Part shown: positions 32,138-41,061 of the stretch, piece by piece | Position numbering within the stretch: the stretch's first letter is position 1 | Layout of the letters: each line of letters starts with the position of its first letter | Source: Cytophagales bacterium | GTDB taxonomy: Bacteria > Bacteroidota > Bacteroidia > Cytophagales > Spirosomataceae | Assembly (NCBI GenBank): GCA_004292855.1 | Contig: RDXN01000050.1 | Coordinates: forward strand, 1-64,000 | Length of the DNA: 64,000 nucleotides | Direction: 5' to 3' | Program-made: the position numbers and the translations under genes | The notes under the pieces: generated by a model | The model's database searches: none | Told to the model about the DNA's origin: nothing | Seen by the model: only the letters and a program-made list of their open reading frames with translations

Positions 32138-33997
32138 ATGATACGTAACATAAGAACGATGGGTCTGGCCTTGTTTATCGGTGTTCTGACCGTGACGGGC
32201 TGCGACGATCAATTTGTGAACACACAGCCGCTCGATCAGGTATCGGGGACGGCTGTATGGACGGATGCTGCCCTGGCCGAAGCCTTCATAACGGGTATTT
32301 ACGCCGGTTTGGGGCAAGGCGGTTTCGATGAGCAGCAACTGGCTTCATTGACCGACGAAACGCAGTTTACGCACCCCGGTCGGAACATCACGACCATTAC
32401 TGAATCGCGCTCGAACCCCGCCGATCAAGGCTGGATCAACAACACGATTGATTGGAATCAGATGTACCTGCGGATTCGGGCCTGCAACTTAGCACTGGAG
32501 AACTTAGCCAAACCGGGTTTCACCAACACCAGCCTGATTGTGGAGCGACTAACGGGCGAAGCCAAGTTTATGCGGGCCTACTATTACCATCAGTTGGTGC
32601 GCTACTACGGCGGTGTGCCCATTGTTGACAAGACGTATGGCCTCGGCGAAGCCGATTATACGACCCCGCGTAACACGCTGGAGGAGTGCATTAACTTCAT
32701 CGTGAAAGACTGCAACGATGCCGCTACCCTGCTCAAAGGGCGCACGATGGCCCTGGGTCGCGCCAACGAAGCAGCCGCGCTCGCGCTGAAAGCCCGCGTG
32801 CTGACCTACGCAGCGAGTGATCTTTACGATGCCACAACGGCAAAAACGAAATCGGCGGCTCATGCTGCCTTCGCCAAGCCCGAACTGCTGGGCTACGTGA
32901 GTGGTAGCCGCCCCGAACGGTGGACCAAAGCCCGCGATGCCGCTAAAGCCGTTCTGGACTTGACCGCCTACGGTTCGCAGTTGAATCTGGCAGCACCCGC
33001 AACGTCGGCGGGGGGCATGGAAAACTACATGAACATTGCCCTAGCGCGGAGTGGTGGCGAGAAAGACATCTTGTTTTCGCGCTCGTTTGCCAGCGTGAAA
33101 CAGGAAGCTGGGGGGCGTCAGGGCTTGTTCAACGGTCCAAATGGTTACAACAACTGGGCGGGCAACACGCCCATTCAGCAGATGGTGGACGACTACGAAA
33201 TGATGGACGGTACCAAATTTAGCTGGACCAACCCGACCCACGCAGCCGCGCCCTACGTGAATCGTGATCCGCGTTTCTACGCATCCATCCTGCACGACGG
33301 TGCTAACTGGAAGCCCCGCCCGGCTGCTGCTGCGGCTAAGGACCCGGCTAATCAGATTCAGACGGGCCAATATGAGGTGACGAGCGGGAGTGGAAAAGTG
33401 GCATCTCCGGGTTTGGATACGCGCAAGAGTTCAATTGAAGACTGGAACGGAAGCTACTCGGGCTATTACATGCGGAAGTTTATCGACCCCAACCCGGCCA
33501 TTGTCGATCAAAACACCTGGCAACAGGTTCCCTGGCCATTTTTCCGCTACACCGAGGCTGTGTTTAACTATGCCGAGGCTTGTATCGAACTGGGGCAGGA
33601 CGCTGAAGCCCGTACGTGGCTGAACAAAATCCGGTTTCGGTCGGGGATGCCCGCTCTCACCGAAACGGGCGATGCGCTCCGGCAGCGGTTACGAAACGAA
33701 AAGCGAATCGAGATGGCCTTTGAAGAGCAGCGATATCACGACGCCCGCCGGTGGATGATTGCCCCCACGACGCTAGGCCGTAAGGTACAGTGGATTGCCA
33801 TTACAGGAACGCTCAAAGCGGGCAAAACCGTGACGCTCTACAAGTATGACCCAACGAGCTACGATTATACCTACAAGGTGATTGAAGGCGATCCGGGCAA
33901 AGAAAACCGGGCTTGGTCGGATAAGATGTACTTCCTGCCGATCAACCGCGATGAGATTAACCGGAATAATAAGCTGGTGCAGAATCCTGGGTATTAA
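32138..33997 (+). CDS. SusD/RagB-type surface lipoprotein
   Basis: ATG 32138 gives a 619-residue lipoprotein with a lipobox at GVLTVTGC. It is the lid that captures ligand above the SusC barrel. Family marks are the N-terminal VNTQPLDQVSG, FMRAYYYHQLVRYYGGVPIV and the C-terminal RFRSGMPAL ... RLRNEKRIEMAFEEQRYHD region. It closes with the usual LPINRDEINRN-x-L-QNPGY. It forms an operon with the SusC gene and is followed by a terminator. Confidence 0.96.
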   Translation: MIRNIRTMGLALFIGVLTVTGCDDQFVNTQPLDQVSGTAVWTDAALAEAFITGIYAGLGQGGFDEQQLASLTDETQFTHPGRNITTITESRSNPADQGWINNTIDWNQMYLRIRACNLALENLAKPGFTNTSLIVERLTGEAKFMRAYYYHQLVRYYGGVPIVDKTYGLGEADYTTPRNTLEECINFIVKDCNDAATLLKGRTMALGRANEAAALALKARVLTYAASDLYDATTAKTKSAAHAAFAKPELLGYVSGSRPERWTKARDAAKAVLDLTAYGSQLNLAAPATSAGGMENYMNIALARSGGEKDILFSRSFASVKQEAGGRQGLFNGPNGYNNWAGNTPIQQMVDDYEMMDGTKFSWTNPTHAAAPYVNRDPRFYASILHDGANWKPRPAAAAAKDPANQIQTGQYEVTSGSGKVASPGLDTRKSSIEDWNGSYSGYYMRKFIDPNPAIVDQNTWQQVPWPFFRYTEAVFNYAEACIELGQDAEARTWLNKIRFRSGMPALTETGDALRQRLRNEKRIEMAFEEQRYHDARRWMIAPTTLGRKVQWIAITGTLKAGKTVTLYKYDPTSYDYTYKVIEGDPGKENRAWSDKMYFLPINRDEINRNNKLVQNPGY

Positions 33998-34019
33998 CGA
34001 TTAGGTTGAAAATGTCCAT

Positions 34020-34054
34020 ATCCCCGTCGGCCGCTTTGGCTGGCGGGGATTTTT
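34020..34054 (+). terminator. Intrinsic terminator of the susCD operon
   Basis: The stem ATCCCCG (34020-34026) pairs with CGGGGAT (34044-34050), with further inner pairing, and is followed by TTTT. It starts 22 bases after the SusD gene stop. Confidence 0.75.
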
Positions 34055-34079
34055 GCGTAATTTGGTTGGGTTTTGTGCG

Positions 34080-34176
34080 TTTTTTTGTCGTCCCGACGCA
34101 GGAGGGATCTAGCTTGCCAACCCACAAGTTGAGGATTGACTGACTAGATCCCTCCTGCGTCGGGATGACAAAAAAA
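34080..34176. repeat. Palindromic repeat family R1, copy 4
   Basis: Arms of 33 bases (34080-34112 and 34144-34176) have one mismatch and carry CCCGACGCAGGAGGGATCTAG. The spacer TTGCCAACCCACAAGTTGAGGA is related to that of copies 1 and 3. It lies between the susCD terminator and the next gene. Confidence 0.85.
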
Positions 34177-34219
34177 CTAGTTTTTCAACTGCTTTCGGTT
34201 TAGCCAACACTATCATAAA

Positions 34220-37200
34220 GTGCGCCCGTTTCTCTCTTCCTGCCTCCTCGCTTTCGCGCTCCTTGCCTGCGACAAAACGCCCCCAACCAACACTCAAGCC
34301 GACGAAACCGCAAAACCTGTCGGCGCGGCCCTTTTCACGCTCCTCTCACCCGATCAAACCGGCGTTACGTTCTCCAATAACCTGACGGAGGGTCTGAATA
34401 CCAACGTGTTGATGTATGAGTACTTCTACAACGGCGGGGGCGTGGCTATCGGCGATTTGAACGGTGATGGCCTGGACGATATCTACTTCACGGGCAACAT
34501 GGTGCCCAACCAGTTGTACTTGAACAAAGGCAACATGAAGTTCTCGGACGTGACCGCACAGGCAGGGGTAGCCGGGCGCGAAGGCCCCTGGAAAACGGGC
34601 GTCACGATGGCCGATGTGAACGGCGACGGGCGACTCGATCTCTACGTTTGTCATTCGGGATCGCTACGCCCCGAAAGCCGCATCCCCGAACTGTTTATCA
34701 ACGACGGCCCCGATGCACAGGGCGTCCCCCACTTCACCGATCGCACCGCCGAGTATGGCCTTGCGAACCCCGCCCAAACTACCCAGGCAGCCTTTTTTGA
34801 TTACGACCGCGACGGCGACCTTGACCTGTTCGTACTCAATCATAACCCCCGCTTGCTGCCCATCTTGGACCCTACGGCCACGGCTAATTTGATGAAGGAG
34901 CCGAACAGGGAGATTGGGGTAAGACTGTACAAAAACACCAATAATCGGTTTGCGGATGTTACCGAAAAGTCGGGCCTGAGCAGCACGGTGCTGACCTACG
35001 GGCTGGGCGTAGGCGTGTCGGACCTGAACAACGATGGCTGGCCTGATCTCTACGTTTCCAATGATTACAGCGTTCCCGATTATCTCTATCTGAACAACCA
35101 GAGGGGCGGCTTCGTGAACACATTAGCCAAAAGCGTGGGCCATACCTCTAATTTCTCGATGGGTAACGCCGTGGCCGACGTAAACAACGACGCCCGCCCC
35201 GACATTCTGACGCTGGACATGCTGCCCGAAGACAACCGGCGGCAAAAACTCCTGATGGCCCCCGACAACTACGAGAAGTATGATTTGGCCGTGCAATCGG
35301 GGTTTCACTATCAGGTGATGCGGAATATGTTACACATCAACGAAGGAGGTAGGAGTGAGGAGGTAGGAGTGAGGAGCAAAGGTCGGGGTACTGATCTCCT
35401 CACTCCTTCATTTAGAGAGGTGGGTCAACTGGCGGGTGTCTCGAATACCGACTGGAGTTGGTCGCCTTTGTTGGCCGATTACGACAACGACGGATGGAAA
35501 GATATCTACATCACCAACGGCTACGTTCGCGATTATACCAACCTCGATTTTCTGAAGTACATGAACGACTTCATGGCGAACCAACCCACCAATCCGAGCC
35601 GGGAGGACGTGCTGAAATTGGTGCATCAGATGCCCGCGTCGAACGTGTCGAATTACCTGTTTAAGAACCGGGGAGCCTCCGAAGAAGTGCAGTTTGACAA
35701 CGTCGGGGCGGCCTGGGGCTTAACTCAAACGGCCAACAGCACCGGGGCTGCCTACGCCGATCTGGACAACGATGGCGATCTGGATTTGGTCGTGAACAAC
35801 ACCAATCAGGCCGCATTTGTGTACCAGAACGAAGCAAACCGTAGCGACGGACCGTCAGAAAGAAAGCACCACTACCTCGCCGTTTCGTTGACGGGCAACG
35901 CGCCCAATACGCAGGGTTTGGGGGCAAAAGTGATGGTGTATCAGAAAGGCCGCGAACAGTTCGTGGAGCAGATGCCCACGCAAGGCTACCAGTCGAGTAT
36001 GTCGCCCCGGTTGCACGTGGGGTTGGGTACAAACGCCCAAATTGACTCGTTGCGGGTAGTGTGGGGCACGGGCAAACAACAGCTTGTCCGCCAACCCAAA
36101 GCCGACCAAATCCTTACCCTGCGCGAGACCGACGCCCGCGAAACCTACCGGCCCGCCCGCCCCGAAACGCCCCTGTTCCGGGAGCAATCGGACGTGCTAA
36201 CGCACACGTACCCAAGCCTGCCCCAGAACGATTTCAAACGGCAACCGCTGCTCGTCAACGCGCAATCGTTTGTGGGGCCGTGTTTGGCAAAGGGCGACGT
36301 GAACGGCGATGGCCGCGAGGATGTGTATGCCGGGGGCAGCAACGGCCAAGCCGGGGTGCTGTTTGTTCAGCAGGCGAACGGCAGTTTTCAGAAACAACCC
36401 CAACCCGCGTTCGAGGCCGACAAAGCCTGCGAAGATGCCGACGCCGTGTTTTTCGATGCCAACGGCGACGGTTTTCCCGACCTGTTCGTGTGCAGCGGTG
36501 GCTACGGCGACCTCCAGCCCGACACCGACCCGCGTTTGCAAAGCCGGCTCTATCTGAACGATGGCAAGGGCCGTGGCGACGGACCGCGTTTCACCAAAGC
36601 CCCCACGAACGCACTGCCCGACCTCCGCACGGCCACAAGCTGCGTGCGCGTGGCCGATGTAAACGCCGACGGTCGGCCCGATTTGTTTGTGGGTGGGCGC
36701 GTGGTGCCGGGTCGCTACCCCGAAGCTCCGCGCTCGTATCTGCTCGTAAACAACGGACGGGGCGAGTTTGTGGACCAAACCAAGCAACTCGCGCCCGCGC
36801 TCGAACGCATCGGGATGGTGACCGACGCGGCCTGGACCGACCTCAACAACGACCGCAAACCCGAACTGGTGCTGGTGGGCGAGTGGATGCCCGTCACGGT
36901 AATGGCCTGGCAGAACGGCAAACTCACGAACCAAACCGAAAAATTTCTGGGTCAAGCCTACTCAGGCTGGTGGAACCGCCTGTTGGTAGACGACCTGAAT
37001 GGCGACGGTCGGCCCGATTTGGTGGTGGGCAATCAGGGCCAAAACACCCAATGCCGCGCCAGCGACCGCGAACCCGCCGAACTCGTCTACAAAGACTTCG
37101 ACAACAACGGCAAGATCGACCCCGTGCTGTGCCTGTTCGTACAGGGTCGCTCGTACCCCCACGCTACCCGCGACGAACTGCTCGACCAAATTTCGATGCT

Positions 37201-37654
37201 CAAGCCCCGATTCACCACGTTCGAGAGTTACGCCAATGCCACCCTCACCGACGTGTTCAAACCCGACGAACTCGAAGGGGCTACCAAGCTCACCGCCAAC
37301 GAACTTCGTTCAACGGTTTTCCTGAGCGGGCCGGGCGGCAAATACACCGCCAAACCCCTCCCGATGGCCGCACAAACGGCGCCCATTTTCGCGCTCTCGG
37401 TGCTTGATGTGGACAAAGACGGGCGCAAAGACCTGTTTCTGGCGGGTAACACCCTCCAAACCCGCATCCGCTTTGGCCGCTCCGACGCCAACCGGGGCCT
37501 GCTGTTGCGGGGCGACGGCAAAGGCAATTTCGCGCCCCTCTCACAACCCCGCTCCGGCTTCGGGCTTCAGGGCGACGTACGGTCGGTGGTGGCGGTTGGT
37601 AACAAGTTGCTGGTGGGCGTAAACCGGCAGGGGGTCAGGGTTTTTGGTTTTTGA
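34220..37654 (+). CDS. FG-GAP/VCBS repeat lipoprotein with ASPIC/UnbV domain
   Basis: The 1144-residue protein starts with GTG 34220 and a lipobox (AFALLAC). Many FG-GAP/VCBS blades are visible as DLNGDGLDDIYF, DVNGDGRLDLYV, DYDNDGWKDIYI and similar calcium-loop motifs, implying a beta-propeller. An ASPIC/UnbV segment (about 570-640) contains QGLGAKV and SPRLHVGLG. Such proteins often follow susCD pairs and are thought to bind glycans or help capture them at the surface. At about 374-397 a linker GGRSEEVGVRSKGRGTDLL is encoded by an AGGAGTGAGGAG word repeat (35344-35412), probably inserted in frame. Confidence 0.88.
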   Translation: MRPFLSSCLLAFALLACDKTPPTNTQADETAKPVGAALFTLLSPDQTGVTFSNNLTEGLNTNVLMYEYFYNGGGVAIGDLNGDGLDDIYFTGNMVPNQLYLNKGNMKFSDVTAQAGVAGREGPWKTGVTMADVNGDGRLDLYVCHSGSLRPESRIPELFINDGPDAQGVPHFTDRTAEYGLANPAQTTQAAFFDYDRDGDLDLFVLNHNPRLLPILDPTATANLMKEPNREIGVRLYKNTNNRFADVTEKSGLSSTVLTYGLGVGVSDLNNDGWPDLYVSNDYSVPDYLYLNNQRGGFVNTLAKSVGHTSNFSMGNAVADVNNDARPDILTLDMLPEDNRRQKLLMAPDNYEKYDLAVQSGFHYQVMRNMLHINEGGRSEEVGVRSKGRGTDLLTPSFREVGQLAGVSNTDWSWSPLLADYDNDGWKDIYITNGYVRDYTNLDFLKYMNDFMANQPTNPSREDVLKLVHQMPASNVSNYLFKNRGASEEVQFDNVGAAWGLTQTANSTGAAYADLDNDGDLDLVVNNTNQAAFVYQNEANRSDGPSERKHHYLAVSLTGNAPNTQGLGAKVMVYQKGREQFVEQMPTQGYQSSMSPRLHVGLGTNAQIDSLRVVWGTGKQQLVRQPKADQILTLRETDARETYRPARPETPLFREQSDVLTHTYPSLPQNDFKRQPLLVNAQSFVGPCLAKGDVNGDGREDVYAGGSNGQAGVLFVQQANGSFQKQPQPAFEADKACEDADAVFFDANGDGFPDLFVCSGGYGDLQPDTDPRLQSRLYLNDGKGRGDGPRFTKAPTNALPDLRTATSCVRVADVNADGRPDLFVGGRVVPGRYPEAPRSYLLVNNGRGEFVDQTKQLAPALERIGMVTDAAWTDLNNDRKPELVLVGEWMPVTVMAWQNGKLTNQTEKFLGQAYSGWWNRLLVDDLNGDGRPDLVVGNQGQNTQCRASDREPAELVYKDFDNNGKIDPVLCLFVQGRSYPHATRDELLDQISMLKPRFTTFESYANATLTDVFKPDELEGATKLTANELRSTVFLSGPGGKYTAKPLPMAAQTAPIFALSVLDVDKDGRKDLFLAGNTLQTRIRFGRSDANRGLLLRGDGKGNFAPLSQPRSGFGLQGDVRSVVAVGNKLLVGVNRQGVRVFGF

Positions 37655-37656
37655 AA

Positions 37657-38550
37657 TTACTTTTTCACCAGCGTCATCGCATACTGCCCATTCACTAACA
37701 GCGTAAGCCGGTCTTTGCCAATGCGGAACAGCGATGACTGACGGAGGGCGTCGAGAAATTCAGCTTCGAACTTGCCGTTGGCCGGTTTGTGGGTGGTAGT
37801 TTTGGGGTCGATGGTCAGGTGATCACCCTCGGCGGTGATGTCGCCCTTGATTTTGTTCCAGCCCGTTGAGCCGGAAAGTTTGCCCTCGTTCAGGTCGATT
37901 TCGAGGAAGGGTAATTCGCTGTTGGCAAATTGGTCGGGGCGCAGGCGTTGCCCTTTGAATGTTTCGAGCGACCAGGTTCCGTTGAGCCGGTCGCTGCCTT
38001 TGATGAACGCCCCGCAACCCACATACCGTTTGCCGTTGGCGTCGATCCGCACCGTATAGGCGTAGTCGCGTCGGGTGAGCGGGTCGCGGCAGGATACGGG
38101 TTCGATGCTCACAATAAGCCGATTACGGGCCACACTAGCGCGACTGTTTGGGCTTCGGCGGCTGGTCGATGCATACATCGGTGCCGCCCGCGAGTCGAGC
38201 AAAACACCCATTCCCTTGCCGGTGGGTTGGGGTTTGGGCATGGGTAGCAGGAGTTCGGGGCCGTTCAGCGTTTGAAACAGCATCTGCTTCGAGAAATCAA
38301 TGTCGAGCCGCCAGTTGCCGGTGGTGGTGGCTACCGGGCCGGTTCCCACGGCAATAAAATCAACGCCCTGCCGCCGTTTGTCGGCCCAATCGGTAGCCTC
38401 GGTAAGCTTGCCGGTTTTGGCGACCGATTTTCGGGTTACTGTGTTGGCAGTAAGGTTTTTCCGTTGGCAACCTGCGAATGTCAGCAGGGCAATCAGGCAG
38501 GCGCACAGAAGGCGGTTGTTGATGATCGTTGAGGGAATTCGGTTGTTCAT
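37657..38550 (-). CDS. META-domain lipoprotein
   Basis: ATG 38550 gives a 297-residue lipoprotein (lipobox LLTFAGC). The first domain (about 45-185) resembles the membrane-protein domain of the COG3650 type, with CRDPLTRRDYAYTV and YVGCGAFI. The second (about 190-297) is a META domain: GTWSLETFKGQ at its start, then GSTGWNKIKGDI and a C-terminal MTLVKK. META domains occur in HslJ-like heat-shock lipoproteins and a Leishmania virulence protein; their exact role is unclear. The gene is convergent with the FG-GAP gene, only 2 bases separating the stops. Confidence 0.82.
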   Translation of the reverse strand: MNNRIPSTIINNRLLCACLIALLTFAGCQRKNLTANTVTRKSVAKTGKLTEATDWADKRRQGVDFIAVGTGPVATTTGNWRLDIDFSKQMLFQTLNGPELLLPMPKPQPTGKGMGVLLDSRAAPMYASTSRRSPNSRASVARNRLIVSIEPVSCRDPLTRRDYAYTVRIDANGKRYVGCGAFIKGSDRLNGTWSLETFKGQRLRPDQFANSELPFLEIDLNEGKLSGSTGWNKIKGDITAEGDHLTIDPKTTTHKPANGKFEAEFLDALRQSSLFRIGKDRLTLLVNGQYAMTLVKK

Positions 38551-38693
38551 GCCGACGTACAAACTAGTTCAGTGGTCGAATGAAAAACGAATCAACATAA
38601 AGAATAGTATTTTGGTAGATTGATTCGATTGGGACAGAACCCTCAGTGATTTAACAAGAATCGCATTATTTTGCCGCTTCAACTACAGAAACC

Positions 38694-39161
38694 ATGCAAA
38701 CCCCCGACGAACGATTCGAGGCCCTCAACCTGCAACTACCCCCGGCCCCCGCGCCCAAAGGTGTTTATAAGCCCAGCCTGATTGTGGCCCACTTCATTTA
38801 TGTATCGGGCCACGGCCCCTATATGCCAGACGATAGTCTGATGACAGGCCGCGTTGGCTCCGAGGTTGATCTTGATTATGGCAAACAAGCCGCCCAGCAA
38901 ACGGGCCTCGCCATTTTGGCCACGCTCAAAGCCGCATTGGGGAGCCTGAACCGAGTGAAGCGGGTGGTGAAAGTGTTGGGCATGGTCAATGCCGTGCCGG
39001 AGTTTGAGGAACACCCCAAAGTCATTAACGGCTGTAGCGATTTGTTTGCCCAGATTTGGGGCGAAGAAAACGGCATCGGCGTCCGGTCGGCGGTGGGGAT
39101 GGGATCGCTGCCGGGCAATATCTCGGTCGAGATCGAAGCAATGTTTGAATTAGAGGAGTAG
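38694..39161 (+). CDS. RidA/YjgF-family protein, second subtype
   Basis: The 155-residue protein belongs to the longer RidA subtype (YjgF/chorismate-mutase-like). Visible parts are SGHGPYM near 40, a central helix LAILATLKAALGSLNRVKRV and a C-terminal IGVRSAVGMGSLPGNISVEI. RidA enzymes hydrolyse reactive enamine/imine intermediates made by PLP enzymes. The conserved catalytic arginine is likely within GVRSAVG. Its TAG stop codon is formed by the first bases of the palindromic repeat that follows. Confidence 0.9.
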   Translation: MQTPDERFEALNLQLPPAPAPKGVYKPSLIVAHFIYVSGHGPYMPDDSLMTGRVGSEVDLDYGKQAAQQTGLAILATLKAALGSLNRVKRVVKVLGMVNAVPEFEEHPKVINGCSDLFAQIWGEENGIGVRSAVGMGSLPGNISVEIEAMFELEE

Positions 39162-39346
39162 GGGCAGACCCACGTGTCTGCCCAATGATTGCGCGTAGGG
39201 GCAGACCCACGTGTCTGCCCTGTACGTGATGTCAGGTCGGAATGGCGCATCATGTGCAGGGCAGACACGTGATGTCAGGTCGGTCTGCCGCATCACGTGC
39301 AGGGCAGACACGTGATGTCAGGGCAGACACGTAGGTCTGCCCCTAC
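39158..39346. repeat. GGGGCAGACCCACGTG palindrome cluster R6
   Basis: The element begins GTAGGGGCAGACCCACGTGT and ends with its complement (GTAGGTCTGCCCCTAC), with further copies of CAGGGCAGACACGTGATGTC in between. It sits between two convergent genes. The TAG in its left end is the stop of the RidA gene. The TAG read on the minus strand in its right end is the stop of the GMC oxidoreductase gene. Confidence 0.85.
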
Positions 39347-41040
39347 AAATTTCCCTTCTTCATTTCCTTCACCGCGTAGTCGGCGGCACGGGCCGTGAGG
39401 GCCATGTAGGTGAGCGATGGGTTCACGCACGACGACGAGGTCATGCAGGCACCGTCGGTCACGAACACGTTCGAAACGGCGTGCATCTGATTCCACTTGT
39501 TCAGGATCGACGTTTTGGGGTCGCGGCCCATCCGCGCCGTGCCCATCTCATGAATGGCCTGCCCCGGTGCCGAATGATAGTTATACGGCACAATGTTTTT
39601 CAGGCCAGCGGCTTCGAGCATTTCGGCGGCATCGTTCTCCATATCGCGTTGCATCAGGCGTTCGTTTTCTTTGAACTCCGCGTTGAACACGAGCGAGGGC
39701 ATCCCCCACTTATCGGTTTTTTGCCGGTCGAGCGTGACCTGATTACTTTCGTAGGGCAGGCACTCCCCAAAGCCGCCCAAGCTCATGAACCACTCGCCCG
39801 GTTGGGTCATGCGGTCCTTCATGTCGGCCCCAAAGCCCTCGGCGTTTTCGTGGCGCGTTCGGGTGGCGCGGCCCTGATAGCCAAACCCGCGTAGGTACCC
39901 ACTCTTGTTTGTGCCGAGGTTGCGGTAGCGCGGAATGTAAATGCCGTTGGCCCGCCGACCGTAGTAATAGCTGTCCTGAAACTCGTCGGACGAGCCGTTG
40001 GCTCCCACCCGAAAATGGTGGTCCATCAGATACTTGCCCAATACACCACTGTCGTTGCCCAGCCCATTCTGGAATCGGTTCGAGAGGGAGTTCATCAGCA
40101 CGAACGTGGTGCCAACGGTGGATCCATTCACGAAAATGATTCGAGCGTTGAACTCGATGCTCTCGCCTGTTTGCGCATCGACCACGCGTACGCCCTTCGC
40201 CCGTTTTTTCGCTTCATCGTACAAAACCTCGGCCACAATCGAGTAAGGGCGGAGGGTAAGCCGCCCTGTTTTGCGGGCTGCGGGCAGGGTGGCGGCCTGT
40301 GTGCTGAAATACCCGCCGAACGGGCACCCCCGGTTGCACAAAAACCGAAACTGACAACTCGCCCGCCCCAGATCGGTCTGTTGTTTGGTGGCGGCAGTAA
40401 GGTTGGCCACGCGCCCGATGGTCATGATTCGGTCGCCGTTGTAGCGCGACTTGATCGAACCGGCAACGTGCTTTTCGAGACAGTTCATCTCCATTGGGGG
40501 CTGGAACTCCGAGTCGGGCAGGTGAGCCAGTCCCAGCTTTTCGCCCGAAATCCCGGCAAACTTCTCCACGTAGCTGTACCAGGGAGCAATGTCGGCGTAG
40601 CGAATGGGCCAATCGACGGCGATGCCTTCTTTGGCGTTGGCCTCAAAATCGAGGTCGCTCCAGCGGTAGGTTTGCCGTCCCCACATAATCGACTTACCAC
40701 CCACAATATCAGGCCGATACCAGTCGAACCGTTTAGGCTCAGCATAGGGCGCATCGGTATCTTTAAGCCAGAAATGGGCGTTTCCTTCCTGGAAGAAACT
40801 GTCGCGACTCAAATACGGGTGCGACGCGATTTGCTCCGCACTAAGCCGCCCCCGGTGCGGCATCTCCCAGGGAGCCTTCAGAGCGGTATCGTAGTCGGTG
40901 ACGTGTTCGAACGGTCGGCCCCGGTCGAGCATCAGTACGCGCAGGCCCTTCTCGGTCAGTTCTTTAGCGGCCCAGCCCCCGCTAATGCCGGAGCCGACCA
41001 CAATGGCGTCGAAGGTTTGAGGTGGAGTTGAAATATGCAT
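39343..41040 (-). CDS. GMC-family FAD-dependent oxidoreductase
   Basis: The 565-residue enzyme oxidises alcohols, probably sugars or polyols, using FAD. The FAD fold is AIVVGSGISGGWAAKEL near the N terminus. The C terminus has HEMGTARMG (catalytic histidine region) and NVFVTDGACMTSSSCVNPSLT. It carries a four-cysteine-like stretch CQFRFLCNRGCPFGG that may hold an extra metal or disulfide. Relatives in this phylum often pair with a small gluconate dehydrogenase-type subunit and act in the periplasm, but no partner or signal peptide is seen here. A dehydrogenase gene lies divergent from its start? no, it is upstream on the same strand across a gap of 21 bases in the reverse order of transcription: this gene starts at 41040 and the hydroxyacid dehydrogenase ends at 41062. 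Confidence 0.9.
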   Translation of the reverse strand: MHISTPPQTFDAIVVGSGISGGWAAKELTEKGLRVLMLDRGRPFEHVTDYDTALKAPWEMPHRGRLSAEQIASHPYLSRDSFFQEGNAHFWLKDTDAPYAEPKRFDWYRPDIVGGKSIMWGRQTYRWSDLDFEANAKEGIAVDWPIRYADIAPWYSYVEKFAGISGEKLGLAHLPDSEFQPPMEMNCLEKHVAGSIKSRYNGDRIMTIGRVANLTAATKQQTDLGRASCQFRFLCNRGCPFGGYFSTQAATLPAARKTGRLTLRPYSIVAEVLYDEAKKRAKGVRVVDAQTGESIEFNARIIFVNGSTVGTTFVLMNSLSNRFQNGLGNDSGVLGKYLMDHHFRVGANGSSDEFQDSYYYGRRANGIYIPRYRNLGTNKSGYLRGFGYQGRATRTRHENAEGFGADMKDRMTQPGEWFMSLGGFGECLPYESNQVTLDRQKTDKWGMPSLVFNAEFKENERLMQRDMENDAAEMLEAAGLKNIVPYNYHSAPGQAIHEMGTARMGRDPKTSILNKWNQMHAVSNVFVTDGACMTSSSCVNPSLTYMALTARAADYAVKEMKKGNL

Positions 41041-41061
41041 AAGGTTTGGGTTTTATTGTCG

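Noticed and set aside
36061-37407. A 448-codon open frame overlapping the FG-GAP gene in another frame
   Set aside because: Its translation is rich in Arg and Pro without any domain, and the overlapping frame has clear calcium-loop repeats. It is a shadow of GC-rich coding sequence.
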